Source: UBA9926 sp038131595 (GTDB taxonomy: Bacteria > Pseudomonadota > Gammaproteobacteria > Pseudomonadales > Azotimanducaceae). From it: 64,000 bases of DNA. The position numbers were made by a program, and so were the translations under genes. Shown one piece after another: positions 35,657 through 43,842 of the stretch. Under the pieces are notes generated by a model. It did not search any database, was not told the origin of the DNA, and saw only the letters and a program-made list of their open reading frames with translations. Position 1 is the stretch's first letter; each line of letters starts with the position of its first letter. Location of the stretch: positions 199,006 through 263,005 of the forward strand of contig JAYPPR010000003.1 in NCBI GenBank assembly GCA_038131595.1, given 5' to 3'.

Positions 35657-35787
35657 AGGAGAGATACGCGGATGCCCGTCTGCTCGTAAGACCATAAGGC
35701 AGTATGAATGACCCGGGTACGCTTGATATAGAAGATCACAACTCAGTCTGACGCTAGAGTGCTACTAAAAGGTAAGTAAGTGCAAAC

Positions 35788-35830
35788 AGATAAGCGAAAA
35801 GAGATAAGCGCAAAGAGAAAATAGCGAAAC
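35788..35830. repeat. Three-unit 14-15-base tandem repeat upstream of trpB
   Basis: AGATAAGCGAAAAG (35788-35801), AGATAAGCGCAAAG (35802-35815) and AGAAAATAGCGAAAC (35816-35830): three adjacent units; the first two differ at one base. Confidence 0.85.
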
Positions 35831-35888
35831 ATACCAGCGCCTGATGCGGTACTGGTTGGATGAGCAGGGGCAGTGAACCGGCAGCAAG

Positions 35889-35979
35889 GAAACCAATCAA
35901 CAGAAATCTGATTAATAGGAAATCTGATTAATAGAAAACCAATTAACAGTCATTCAATTAACAGCAAGTCAATCAACAA
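35889..35979. repeat. Six-unit 15-base tandem repeat upstream of trpB
   Basis: Units: GAAACCAATCAACAG (35889), AAATCTGATTAATAG (35904), the same with an extra G (35919), AAAACCAATTAACAG (35935), TCATTCAATTAACAG (35950), CAAGTCAATCAACAA (35965). The 3' half of the unit (CAATTAACAG) is best conserved. All frames contain stops, so it is non-coding. The array ends about 55 bases before the trpB start and could be a cluster of regulator sites or simple slippage product. Confidence 0.9.
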
Positions 35980-36033
35980 AAGTAAGAACAATCATTCAGT
36001 CCTGGTTATGAGTGCTGAATGAGAGAGAAAGTT

Positions 36034-37269
36034 ATGAGTCAATCATCAGACATCATTGGATCTAACGAAACGCTTTTTGCATTCCCCGATGCTCAGGGCC
36101 ACTTTGGCCGGTTTGGCGGTCAATTCGTTTCAGAGACCTTAATGGCGGCACTCGATGAGTTACGCGAGACCTACGAGCAGCTCAAAGCGGACCCAGCCTT
36201 CACCGCAGAGCTCGCAAGCGACCTAGAGCATTATGTAGGAAGGGCGTCACCGCTATACCACGCGGAGCGGTTGTCAGAGCGATACGGCGGTGCTCAAATT
36301 TGGCTGAAGCGGGAAGATTTAAACCACACGGGCGCCCACAAAGTGAATAACTGTATTGGGCACGCACTCCTTGCCAGATTTATGGGCAAGCCCAGGATTA
36401 TTGCAGAGACTGGTGCAGGGCAACATGGTGTGGCATCTGCTACGGTTGCCGCGCGATTTGGACTCAAATGCACGGTGTACATGGGCGCGGACGATATTGA
36501 ACGGCAGAGTCTAAATGTCTACCGCATGAAACTATTGGGGGCCGAAGTGGTGCCCGTGACGTCTGGGTCCAGGACGCTAAAAGACGCGTTGAATGAAGCT
36601 ATGCGGGATTGGGTGACCAACGTAGATGACACGCACTACATTATCGGTACAGTCGCGGGTCCACACCCTTACCCTATGATCGTTCGCGACTTCCAAGCTG
36701 TCATTGGGCGTGAAGCGAGAGAACAATTCGCTAAGCGTCAGGGAGGCCTTCCTGACGCAGTGCTCGCTTGCGTGGGCGGTGGCTCCAATGCCATGGGCAT
36801 GTTCTACCCATTTCTCGAGGACACGTCAGTACGTTTAGTCGGCGTAGAGGCGGGCGGTGATGGCGTTGCGACTGGGCGACACGCGGCGCCACTCAATGAC
36901 GGAGTGGTGGGTGTATTGCACGGTAATCGAACCTATCTGATGCAAGACGAGGACGGCCTGATCAAAGAAACACACTCTGTATCCGCTGGTCTGGACTATC
37001 CAGGCGTTGGGCCAGAGCACGCATGGCTCAAAGAGGTTTCGCGCGCCGAGTACGTCGCAGTAACGGATGAGGCGGCGCTAGATGCATTCAGGGAGCTGAA
37101 TCGACTGGAGGGCATACTGCCGGCGCTCGAATCGAGTCATGCGCTGGCCTACGCGGCGAAGCTAGCACCCACAATGAGTAAAGACCAACATATATTGATT
37201 AATCTCTCGGGCCGAGGCGATAAAGACATCCCCACAGTCGCTCGGCTGGACGGTATATCCATTGGTTGA
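36034..37269 (+). CDS. trpB: Tryptophan synthase beta subunit
   Basis: PLP enzyme that joins indole and serine to tryptophan. I choose ATG 36034 (GAGAGA upstream) over ATG 36019, giving 411 residues. HFGRFGGQFVSETL (about 22-35) is the usual opening. The PLP lysine is in EDLNHTGAHKVNNCIGHALLA (about 98-118). ETGAGQHGVASA, the phosphate-binding GGGSNAMGMFYPF, and the late HSVSAGLDYPGVGPEH follow. This matches the trpB1 class that works with TrpA. trpA starts 4 bases after the stop. Confidence 0.96.
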   Translation: MSQSSDIIGSNETLFAFPDAQGHFGRFGGQFVSETLMAALDELRETYEQLKADPAFTAELASDLEHYVGRASPLYHAERLSERYGGAQIWLKREDLNHTGAHKVNNCIGHALLARFMGKPRIIAETGAGQHGVASATVAARFGLKCTVYMGADDIERQSLNVYRMKLLGAEVVPVTSGSRTLKDALNEAMRDWVTNVDDTHYIIGTVAGPHPYPMIVRDFQAVIGREAREQFAKRQGGLPDAVLACVGGGSNAMGMFYPFLEDTSVRLVGVEAGGDGVATGRHAAPLNDGVVGVLHGNRTYLMQDEDGLIKETHSVSAGLDYPGVGPEHAWLKEVSRAEYVAVTDEAALDAFRELNRLEGILPALESSHALAYAAKLAPTMSKDQHILINLSGRGDKDIPTVARLDGISIG

Positions 37270-37273
37270 ACAC

Positions 37274-38110
37274 ATGAATCGATTAGAAAAGAGTGTCCAA
37301 GAAAGCCTAGCTGCGGGACGTAAGCAATTAGTCGCTTACATTGTAGCCGGTGACCCTGCGCCGGATTGGACAGTGGTAGCGATGCACGGACTGGTAGAGG
37401 CCGGAGTGGACGTTATTGAGCTAGGGGTGCCGTTTACTGACCCTGAGGCCGAGGGTCCGGTGATTCAGGGGGGGCACGAGCGTGCATTAATGCACGGGAT
37501 AACGCTGAGAAAAACGCTCGCAATGGTGCAGAAATTTCGGGAGCGTAACGATCAGACCCCGGTCGTGTTAATGGGATATCTGAACCCGATTGAAGCCATG
37601 GGCTTACCTGAATTCGCTGGCGCAGCGAAAAAAGTAGGCGTGGACGGCACAATCATTGTTAATTTGCCGCCCGAGGAGGCAGGCGAGTTAGGTCCTATCT
37701 TTGACGAGCACGACATTAGCCCGGTGTTTCTTCTAGCACCAACGACCACGGATGATCGTGCCAAAGTGGTTTGCGACGCGGCAAGAGGATTTGTTTACTA
37801 CGTGTCGCTCAAAGGGACGACGGGTTCAGGGAAGCTGGACCCGGCCGAGGTTGGAAGTAAAGTCGCTCACTTTAAGACCATGACCGATAAAGCGGTCTAC
37901 GTTGGATTTGGTATCAAGGATGCTGAGTCTGCGCAGCGTGTGGGTTCGGTTGCAGACGGAGTTGTCATGGGATCTAGTCTCGTCGACGATATGAGCCGAT
38001 TGGCAGAGTCTGTCCCTGCCGAGGAGGCGCACCAGATTGAGGCGCTCTCGCCAATCACGAATCGCATGAGCGCCATTCGAGCAGCGCTCGATCAATTAAG
38101 CAGTACCTAA
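37274..38110 (+). CDS. trpA: Tryptophan synthase alpha subunit
   Basis: Cleaves indole-3-glycerol phosphate to indole, which is channelled to TrpB. I choose ATG 37274; a TTG four codons upstream overlaps trpB. The product is 278 residues. LVAYIVAGDP, the catalytic Glu in VDVIELGVPFTDPEAEGPVIQ (with catalytic Asp in TDPEAEGP), MGYLNPIEAMG, YYVSLKGTTGSG and GFGIKDAESAQ are all in order. There is no clear ribosome binding site, so translation is probably coupled to trpB four bases upstream. folC follows after one base; the accD gene often found here is absent. Confidence 0.94.
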   Translation: MNRLEKSVQESLAAGRKQLVAYIVAGDPAPDWTVVAMHGLVEAGVDVIELGVPFTDPEAEGPVIQGGHERALMHGITLRKTLAMVQKFRERNDQTPVVLMGYLNPIEAMGLPEFAGAAKKVGVDGTIIVNLPPEEAGELGPIFDEHDISPVFLLAPTTTDDRAKVVCDAARGFVYYVSLKGTTGSGKLDPAEVGSKVAHFKTMTDKAVYVGFGIKDAESAQRVGSVADGVVMGSSLVDDMSRLAESVPAEEAHQIEALSPITNRMSAIRAALDQLSST

Positions 38111-38111
38111 A

Positions 38112-39353
38112 TTGCGGTCACTGTCAGACTGGCTTGATTACATTGGTCAAATCCACCCAGTGGGCTGGGATCTAGGTCTGGACCGAGTCAATCGGGTGGC
38201 CACTGCCTTAAATGTTAAGCACCCCGCTGGCACCGTGATCTTGGTCGCGGGGACCAATGGAAAGGGCTCGTGCTGCGAAGCGCTTAACACGCTCTCGATG
38301 GAGGCCGGGCTGAAGACTGGATTGACAACCAGTCCCCACATTCATCAATTTTCCGAGCGAATCTGCATCGGCGGCCGGCCGGTCGAAGATGAAGAGATCG
38401 TAGCGGCATTTGACCATATTGAAGAGGCAAGAGGCGAAACAACGCTCACCTACTTCGAATTCGCGAGTTTGGCGGCGCTGGTGATATTCGAATCCAACGC
38501 GCTTGACGTCGCCATCTTAGAGGTTGGGTTAGGGGGGCGCCTTGACGCTATGAACGTGGTGGATCCTGATATCAGCGTGGTGTTGCCCATCGCGCTGGAT
38601 CATCAGGAATACCTAGGCGATAGTCGAGAGCAAATTGGTGCCGAGAAGGCTGGAATATTAAGGCCTGGTCAACCCGCCGTTGTTGGTGACCCAGACCCCC
38701 CTCAGTCTTTGGTTCAAGCCGCGAAGTCAGCGTCTCTTGCAGCGCATTATGGTAAGGAGTTCGGTTGGGAAGGTAATCGACTTTGGTGGTCCAAGGATGG
38801 CCAGATCCTAGAAGCAACGGTCGAGTCTCCCAAGCTGCCTCCCACGAGCCTCGCTGCCGCGATGCAAACAGCTGCCATACTCAGTTGGCCAGTCACCCCC
38901 GCAAAGCTGCCCTCCCTTGAATTACTCGGCCGTCAGTCTATTGTCCGGATAGGAGGGAAAACGGTTCTGCTCGATGTGGCCCACAATCCACACGCAGTTG
39001 GAAGGCTAAAAGAAAAAATCAGCGAGTGGAGAGCATCGAACCCATCCGCAGACGTCTTAGCGGTTTTGGGTATCTATAAGGATAAAGCAGTTGACGACAT
39101 CGCCAGCTTACTGGCGGGCGTCGTCACCAAATTTTATTGTAGTGAGGTGGCTGAAACCAGGGCGTTATCAAAGGATCGGCTTTTGGATGCGCTTCACAAA
39201 AAGCGCTTGGAGGCTGAAGCCCTTAACACCATAGGTGCCGCATTAGAGGAAGCGATGGTCCGGAGTGAGCAAAATGACTTAATCGTGGTGTTCGGATCTT
39301 TCCCTGTTGTCGGCGAGGCCTTAAACTATTTCCACAATCTCTCTTTGGAATAG
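38112..39353 (+). CDS. folC: Dihydrofolate/folylpolyglutamate synthase
   Basis: Adds glutamate to dihydropteroate and later to folates. It has 413 residues. TTG 38112 begins one base after the trpA stop and gives RSLSDWLDYIGQIHPVGWDLGLDRV, the usual FolC opening. The ATP P-loop is VAGTNGKGSCCEAL (about 45-58), then TSPHIHQFSERICI, YFEFASLAALVIF, VGLGGRLDAMNVV, LDHQEYLG and DVAHNPHAV. Together with folE in the window it supplies folate synthesis, but it is part of the trp-purF block. Confidence 0.95.
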   Translation: MRSLSDWLDYIGQIHPVGWDLGLDRVNRVATALNVKHPAGTVILVAGTNGKGSCCEALNTLSMEAGLKTGLTTSPHIHQFSERICIGGRPVEDEEIVAAFDHIEEARGETTLTYFEFASLAALVIFESNALDVAILEVGLGGRLDAMNVVDPDISVVLPIALDHQEYLGDSREQIGAEKAGILRPGQPAVVGDPDPPQSLVQAAKSASLAAHYGKEFGWEGNRLWWSKDGQILEATVESPKLPPTSLAAAMQTAAILSWPVTPAKLPSLELLGRQSIVRIGGKTVLLDVAHNPHAVGRLKEKISEWRASNPSADVLAVLGIYKDKAVDDIASLLAGVVTKFYCSEVAETRALSKDRLLDALHKKRLEAEALNTIGAALEEAMVRSEQNDLIVVFGSFPVVGEALNYFHNLSLE

Positions 39354-39362
39354 GCCAGAATA

Positions 39363-39917
39363 GTGGAAACCGGGCTTAAACGCCGGTTAGTCGGCGCTAT
39401 CGTCATCGCCGCAGTCGCCGTCATTTTCATTCCTTTGATACTCGATGGCACAGAGGAAGAGCGACTGGCGGTGATTGAGGAGATCCCACCAGCGCCAACC
39501 TTTGATTTCCGCGAGCAAATTGCCGTGAGCGACATCCAATCGGCGATGGAATCCAGGCGCCGCGCCAATGCAGCATCAATGCCGCAAGAGCGGGCGTTGA
39601 AAGACGATGCGGCCGAGGGCCAAAGCAAGTTACTTGATCAAAATGGATTGCCCGTCGGCTGGAGCCTGCAGGTTGCCAGTTTTCGTGACCGCGACAACGC
39701 CATCGCGTTGCGCAGTGAAATCCGCGATCTAGGACACGGCGCTTACGTACTGCTCAATCGCACCAACGAAGGACAGTTTTATCAGGTGCTAGTTGGTCCC
39801 TCCCTCGACCAGGAAGGACTCAGTCAAGCCGGCCAGGATATTGCAGATAAGATGGGTCTGACCGTGCAAATTGTCCGATACAGAGTAGAGGATGATGCTC
39901 GGCAAATAGGGGGTTAG
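39363..39917 (+). CDS. dedD: SPOR-domain protein, DedD type
   Basis: 184-residue inner-membrane protein with a peptidoglycan-binding SPOR domain that localises to division sites. The short N-terminus (METGLKRRLVGA) is followed by a membrane helix at about 9-29 (LVGAIVIAAVAVIFIPLILDG), a linker, and the SPOR domain at about 96-180 (WSLQVASFRDRDNAIALRSEIRDLG, YQVLVGPSLDQEG). GTG 39363 is the start. Position between folC and cvpA is diagnostic of dedD. A role in septation is inferred from E. coli. Confidence 0.92.
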   Translation: METGLKRRLVGAIVIAAVAVIFIPLILDGTEEERLAVIEEIPPAPTFDFREQIAVSDIQSAMESRRRANAASMPQERALKDDAAEGQSKLLDQNGLPVGWSLQVASFRDRDNAIALRSEIRDLGHGAYVLLNRTNEGQFYQVLVGPSLDQEGLSQAGQDIADKMGLTVQIVRYRVEDDARQIGG

Positions 39918-40421
39918 ATGGGTCTGGTAGCCGCAGACTGGGTAATCATCGTGGTGCTGGGCGGGTCCTGTCTAATCGCGCTATTTCGAGGCCTCGTTCG
40001 CGAGGGCTTAAGTCTTGCCAATTGGGTGGTTGCCGCGCTTGTCGCACGGGGTATCTCGGGACCAGTCTCGCAGTGGCTATCTCAATGGATCGATACGCCT
40101 TCCATTCGATATGTGATCGCGTTTGCTGTGCTCATGCTGGTGTCCTTGGTGATTGGCGGAATCTTGATCGGATGGGTTGTTCGCCTGGTGCGTGCGTCGG
40201 GTTTGGGCTTTGCGGATCGAATGCTAGGATTGGCGTTCGGGTTCGCGCGTGGCGTACTTTTGATTCTGCTTGGTTTAGCGCTGGTGCGGTTCGGTTTGCC
40301 GGTAGAAGAAGATGCGTGGTGGCAAGCCTCAAGACTGGTGCCAATCTTCAATATGGGACTTGATTGGATCCTGCCAAAACTGTTGGCGCTTTCTGAGGGC
40401 ATCACAGATTCAGTCAGTTAA
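39918..40421 (+). CDS. cvpA: CvpA family inner-membrane protein
   Basis: 167 residues with four predicted membrane helices (about 6-24, 29-50, 63-88, 99-122). Conserved GLVREGLSLANWVVA and ADRMLGLAFGFARGVLLIL are typical. CvpA is needed for colicin V production in E. coli; its true cellular role is unclear. The ATG follows the dedD stop directly, and purF starts 9 bases later, the classical cvpA-purF pair. Confidence 0.93.
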   Translation: MGLVAADWVIIVVLGGSCLIALFRGLVREGLSLANWVVAALVARGISGPVSQWLSQWIDTPSIRYVIAFAVLMLVSLVIGGILIGWVVRLVRASGLGFADRMLGLAFGFARGVLLILLGLALVRFGLPVEEDAWWQASRLVPIFNMGLDWILPKLLALSEGITDSVS

Positions 40422-40430
40422 GGAAGTAAT

Positions 40431-41939
40431 ATGTGTGGGATAGTCGGCGTCGTGGGGCGCTCGTCAGTTGGACTCGAGCTCTACGAAGGACTATCGATGA
40501 TGCAGCATCGAGGCCAAGATGCGGCAGGAATCGTCACCTGCGCGGGTGACCGTTTGACACTCCGAAAAGCGAATGGGCTCGTCCGTGACGTGTTTGGTCA
40601 ATCTCACATTAGCGCGCTAGAGGGATCCATGGGGATCGGGCACGTGAGGTATCCGACAGCGGGTACCTCCAGCACTGCTGAAGCCCAACCTATGTATGTG
40701 AATTCCCCGTTTGGCATCTGCATGGCTCATAACGGCAATCTTATTAATGCGGATGACCTAAATGAGGAGCTATTTCGATCAGACCGACGCCATATCAATA
40801 CGTCCAGTGACTCGGAGGTATTACTCAATGTGTTTGCGCACGAGCTCCAAGCAGTAGCGGGCCTCAGGCTGAAGCCAGAAGATGTGTTTAATGCGGTTGA
40901 GAGAGTTCACGCCAGAGCAATAGGGGCTTATTCCGCGCTCGCATTGATAGCGGGCTATGGCATGGTTGGTTTTCGAGACCCTAACGCGATCCGCCCACTT
41001 ATCGTTGGATATCGGGAAAATGCTGATGGACCCGATTACATCATGGCTTCGGAAAGCGTGGTCTTGGATGTGCTCGGTTACAAAGAAATGGCATCGATCA
41101 AGCCCGGCGAGGCTGTCTATATTGAGATGAGCGGGCGGGTGCATCGTAAGCAATGTTCCAGTTCGCCGAGGTACGCACCCTGCATCTTCGAGTTTGTTTA
41201 CTTAGCTAGACCAGATTCAATGATTGATGGTATCTCCGTCTACAAGGCCCGGTTGAAAATGGGCGAGAAGTTGGCGGATAAGATTCTCCGACTTCATCCC
41301 GACCATGACATTGATGTAGTAATACCAATTCCTGATACGTCAACCACTGCGGCGTTGCCTATGGCGCACCGTCTGAACGTTAAATACCGTCAGGGACTCA
41401 TTAAGAATCGATACGTCGGCCGCACCTTTATCATGCCCGGACAGGCGGAACGAAAGCGATCTGTAAGGCGGAAACTCAACACAGTCGAGCTCGAGTTCAG
41501 AGACAAAAATGTGTTGTTGGTTGATGACTCAATCGTTCGTGGGACAACGTCAAAACAAATCGTGCAAATGGCCCGAGATGCGGGCGCAAAAAAAGTGTAC
41601 CTCGCCTCTGCCGCGCCTCCTGTGCGGTACCCAAATGTCTATGGCATCGATATGCCCGCGCCGTCGGAGTTTGTGGCCCACAAGCTGTCGGAGGAAGAAG
41701 TGGCCGATTACATCGGCGTTGATTGGTTGGTGTACCAGGATCTTGAGGACCTAAAAGAGTGCGCGCTGGGGATTAACCCAGAGATTGAGATGTTCGATTG
41801 TTCTGTGTTCGATGGCCAGTATGTAACGGGCGGCGTCGATGATGCTTATCTCGAGCGAATTGAATCGGTTCGTAGTGACGCTGCGAAAACTGACCGAGAC
41901 GCATCCAAAGAGATTATCGATCTTCACAACTACCAGTAG
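40431..41939 (+). CDS. purF: Amidophosphoribosyltransferase
   Basis: First committed enzyme of purine synthesis; makes phosphoribosylamine from PRPP and glutamine. It has 502 residues. The N-terminal glutaminase nucleophile is Cys2 (MCGIVGVVG, no propeptide). The glutaminase part includes GIGHVRYPTAGTSS and AHNGNL. The PRPP-binding loop is VLLVDDSIVRGTTSKQI (about 362-378). Start ATG 40431 follows AAGGAAG. The C-terminal 40 residues are less conserved. Confidence 0.97.
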   Translation: MCGIVGVVGRSSVGLELYEGLSMMQHRGQDAAGIVTCAGDRLTLRKANGLVRDVFGQSHISALEGSMGIGHVRYPTAGTSSTAEAQPMYVNSPFGICMAHNGNLINADDLNEELFRSDRRHINTSSDSEVLLNVFAHELQAVAGLRLKPEDVFNAVERVHARAIGAYSALALIAGYGMVGFRDPNAIRPLIVGYRENADGPDYIMASESVVLDVLGYKEMASIKPGEAVYIEMSGRVHRKQCSSSPRYAPCIFEFVYLARPDSMIDGISVYKARLKMGEKLADKILRLHPDHDIDVVIPIPDTSTTAALPMAHRLNVKYRQGLIKNRYVGRTFIMPGQAERKRSVRRKLNTVELEFRDKNVLLVDDSIVRGTTSKQIVQMARDAGAKKVYLASAAPPVRYPNVYGIDMPAPSEFVAHKLSEEEVADYIGVDWLVYQDLEDLKECALGINPEIEMFDCSVFDGQYVTGGVDDAYLERIESVRSDAAKTDRDASKEIIDLHNYQ

Positions 41940-41948
41940 CAGGCTCCA

Positions 41949-42866
41949 ATGGAATCCCGCGTAGCGCCAATTATCAGCCAACTCAACGAGATTGTGCTCG
42001 GCAAACACGACGCGGTGTGGCTGTGCGTGCTTGCCATCCTCGCCCGTGGGCACGCGCTGGTTGAGGACCTTCCCGGGATGGGCAAGACAACCCTAGCGCA
42101 GGCATTGTCTACTGTGTTGGGTCTGCAACAAAAACGGATTCAATTTACGGTCGACGTGATGCCTGGAGACGTGCTCGGGATGAACTATTGGGACCCAAGC
42201 TCACAAACACTGGTTTGGAAGAATGGGCCGATATTCACCGAAGTATTGTTGGCCGACGAACTCAATCGAACGACGCCAAAAACGCAGGCTGCGCTACTAG
42301 AGGCGATGGAAGAGCGACAAGTGAGCTCAGACAACGTGTCGCACAAGCTTCCCTCTACTTTTTTTGTGATCGCCACTCAAAATCCTTTTTTTCAGACCGG
42401 AACCTTTCCATTACCGGAGTCACAGTTAGACCGATTCTTGGTAAGCCTGTCGCTGGGCTATCCTGACGGTGAAACCGAAATGCAACTGCTGCTGCACGGT
42501 GATCGCAGAAGGCACATCGAGCACGTGACACCCGCATGTTCGCCAGCAGGGCTTGTCGAGATGCAGCGAGCGGTACAAGCGGTGCAGGCGAGTGATGCAT
42601 TAGCAGACTATGTTTACCGCCTGGTCGATCGCTCTCGAGCGCACCCCGATTGTCGTCTTGGGCTCTCCCCAAGGGGAGGTATGGCGCTGATGTCGGCTGC
42701 AAAGGCGAATGCTTGGATGTTGGGTCGAGATCACGTGATTCCCGATGACGTGCATCAAGTTTTTGTCGCGGTTGCGGGTCATCGGCTTATTCCTGCCGAT
42801 TCAGGCACCGGTGCGGGATCTCACTTAGCTCGGAAGATCCTTGAAACCGTGGACGTTGTGATCTGA
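41949..42866 (+). CDS. MoxR-family AAA+ ATPase
   Basis: 305-residue ATPase, probably a chaperone for the DUF58 and transglutaminase proteins next to it. Walker A is EDLPGMGKTTLAQAL (about 39-53), Walker B LLADELNRTTPKTQAALLEAMEE (about 98-120), followed by FFVIATQNPFFQTGTFPLPESQLDRF (sensor 1 and arginine finger). The lid contains LGLSPRGGMALMSAAKA. It begins 9 bases after purF. MoxR-DUF58-TgpA clusters are common; the substrate of this one is unknown. Confidence 0.93.
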   Translation: MESRVAPIISQLNEIVLGKHDAVWLCVLAILARGHALVEDLPGMGKTTLAQALSTVLGLQQKRIQFTVDVMPGDVLGMNYWDPSSQTLVWKNGPIFTEVLLADELNRTTPKTQAALLEAMEERQVSSDNVSHKLPSTFFVIATQNPFFQTGTFPLPESQLDRFLVSLSLGYPDGETEMQLLLHGDRRRHIEHVTPACSPAGLVEMQRAVQAVQASDALADYVYRLVDRSRAHPDCRLGLSPRGGMALMSAAKANAWMLGRDHVIPDDVHQVFVAVAGHRLIPADSGTGAGSHLARKILETVDVVI

Positions 42867-42873
42867 ATGCTTC

Positions 42874-43842
42874 ATGAGCTGGATTGATCGAATTCAACAG
42901 TCGGCTCGCTTTCTTAACTGGCTAAAGCGGCGCGTGCCGCCGGCAAGAACCGCCGAGTTAGGGCTGAACAACATCTTCATATTGCCAACACCCGAAGGAG
43001 GACTTTATGTCCTCGCGGCGTTAGTCGTATGGATAGCTGGCATCAACTACCAGAATTCATTGATGCTGGCGCTCGCGTTTTTCATGCTGGCTATGTTCTT
43101 GGTCGTGATGGTTTCGACCTATCGGAACTTGGCTGGATTGAAGTTAACCATCGTGCCTGAAACCCTCATTGAAGTCGGTCGTCTAGCGAGCAATACGTTA
43201 GTTGCGGAGGCGAGCAGTGATCGAGCAGCAATTTACTGCTCCTATGGCACGCAAACGCCTACGCTGCTTGAGGTACCTGCCAGAGGTCAGGTTGCTGTTG
43301 AGGTGCCAATCGTGGCGAATCGGCGAGGGCCACATAACCCGGGGCGTCTGAAACTCGAAACCCGCTATCCGCAGGGCTTATTCAGAGCATGGTCCTTGAT
43401 TGAGTTTTCCGAATACGCGCTCGCGTATCCGAGGCCCATAGAAGGCGAACGACCCGCTTCGGGAGCTAGCGATCAAATCGATGGGGGGCTTCGTATCGAT
43501 CAGGCCACTCGTGACAACAAGATTGGCGCAAGACCCTATCAGGATGGGGATGACTCGAGATCCATCGACTGGCGTGTGACCGCTCGATTCCAGTCGCTTC
43601 ACAGCACTGAGTTCGAACGGCCTAAGCAACAAACAAGACGGCTTTGCTGGTCGGACTATTCTCATCTCGAGTTTGAGGAAGCGTTGGGCAGGCTGTGCTT
43701 TTGGGTGATCGAATTGAGTCGACTGGAGCTCGACTTCAGTCTCGAGCTTCCTAATGATGAATTGGCAACGGGCCATGGTTATCATCATTCGCAAGCAGCG
43801 TTAACCCTGCTCGCTACTAGTGAACTAGGTCGTCAAGCATGA
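42874..43842 (+). CDS. DUF58 domain membrane protein
   Basis: 322 residues. Two membrane helices lie at about 41-60 and 63-82 (GGLYVLAALVVWIAGINYQ, MLALAFFMLAMFLVVM). The DUF58 signature GARPYQDGDDSRSIDWRVTAR is at about 212-232, followed by LHSTEFERPKQQTRRLCWSDY, where a von Willebrand A-like fold is expected. The gene starts 7 bases after the MoxR gene and overlaps the transglutaminase gene by four bases (ATGA). Function is inferred from the module: assembly or maturation of an envelope component. Confidence 0.9.
   Translation: MSWIDRIQQSARFLNWLKRRVPPARTAELGLNNIFILPTPEGGLYVLAALVVWIAGINYQNSLMLALAFFMLAMFLVVMVSTYRNLAGLKLTIVPETLIEVGRLASNTLVAEASSDRAAIYCSYGTQTPTLLEVPARGQVAVEVPIVANRRGPHNPGRLKLETRYPQGLFRAWSLIEFSEYALAYPRPIEGERPASGASDQIDGGLRIDQATRDNKIGARPYQDGDDSRSIDWRVTARFQSLHSTEFERPKQQTRRLCWSDYSHLEFEEALGRLCFWVIELSRLELDFSLELPNDELATGHGYHHSQAALTLLATSELGRQA

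Larger units (their letters stand above)
35657..36033 (+). other. Repeat-rich trpF-trpB spacer
   Basis: 377 bases without a gene. Its second half is made mostly of two tandem arrays, listed separately. The DNA is A-rich on the + strand. No attenuator (leader peptide with Trp codons followed by a terminator) could be recognised. Confidence 0.6.

Noticed and set aside
35889..35979. CRISPR-like array before trpB
   Set aside because: Units are directly adjacent, with no spacers, only 15 bases, and no cas genes are present.
35657..36033. trp attenuator upstream of trpB
   Set aside because: I could not find a leader peptide with tandem Trp codons or alternative hairpins.
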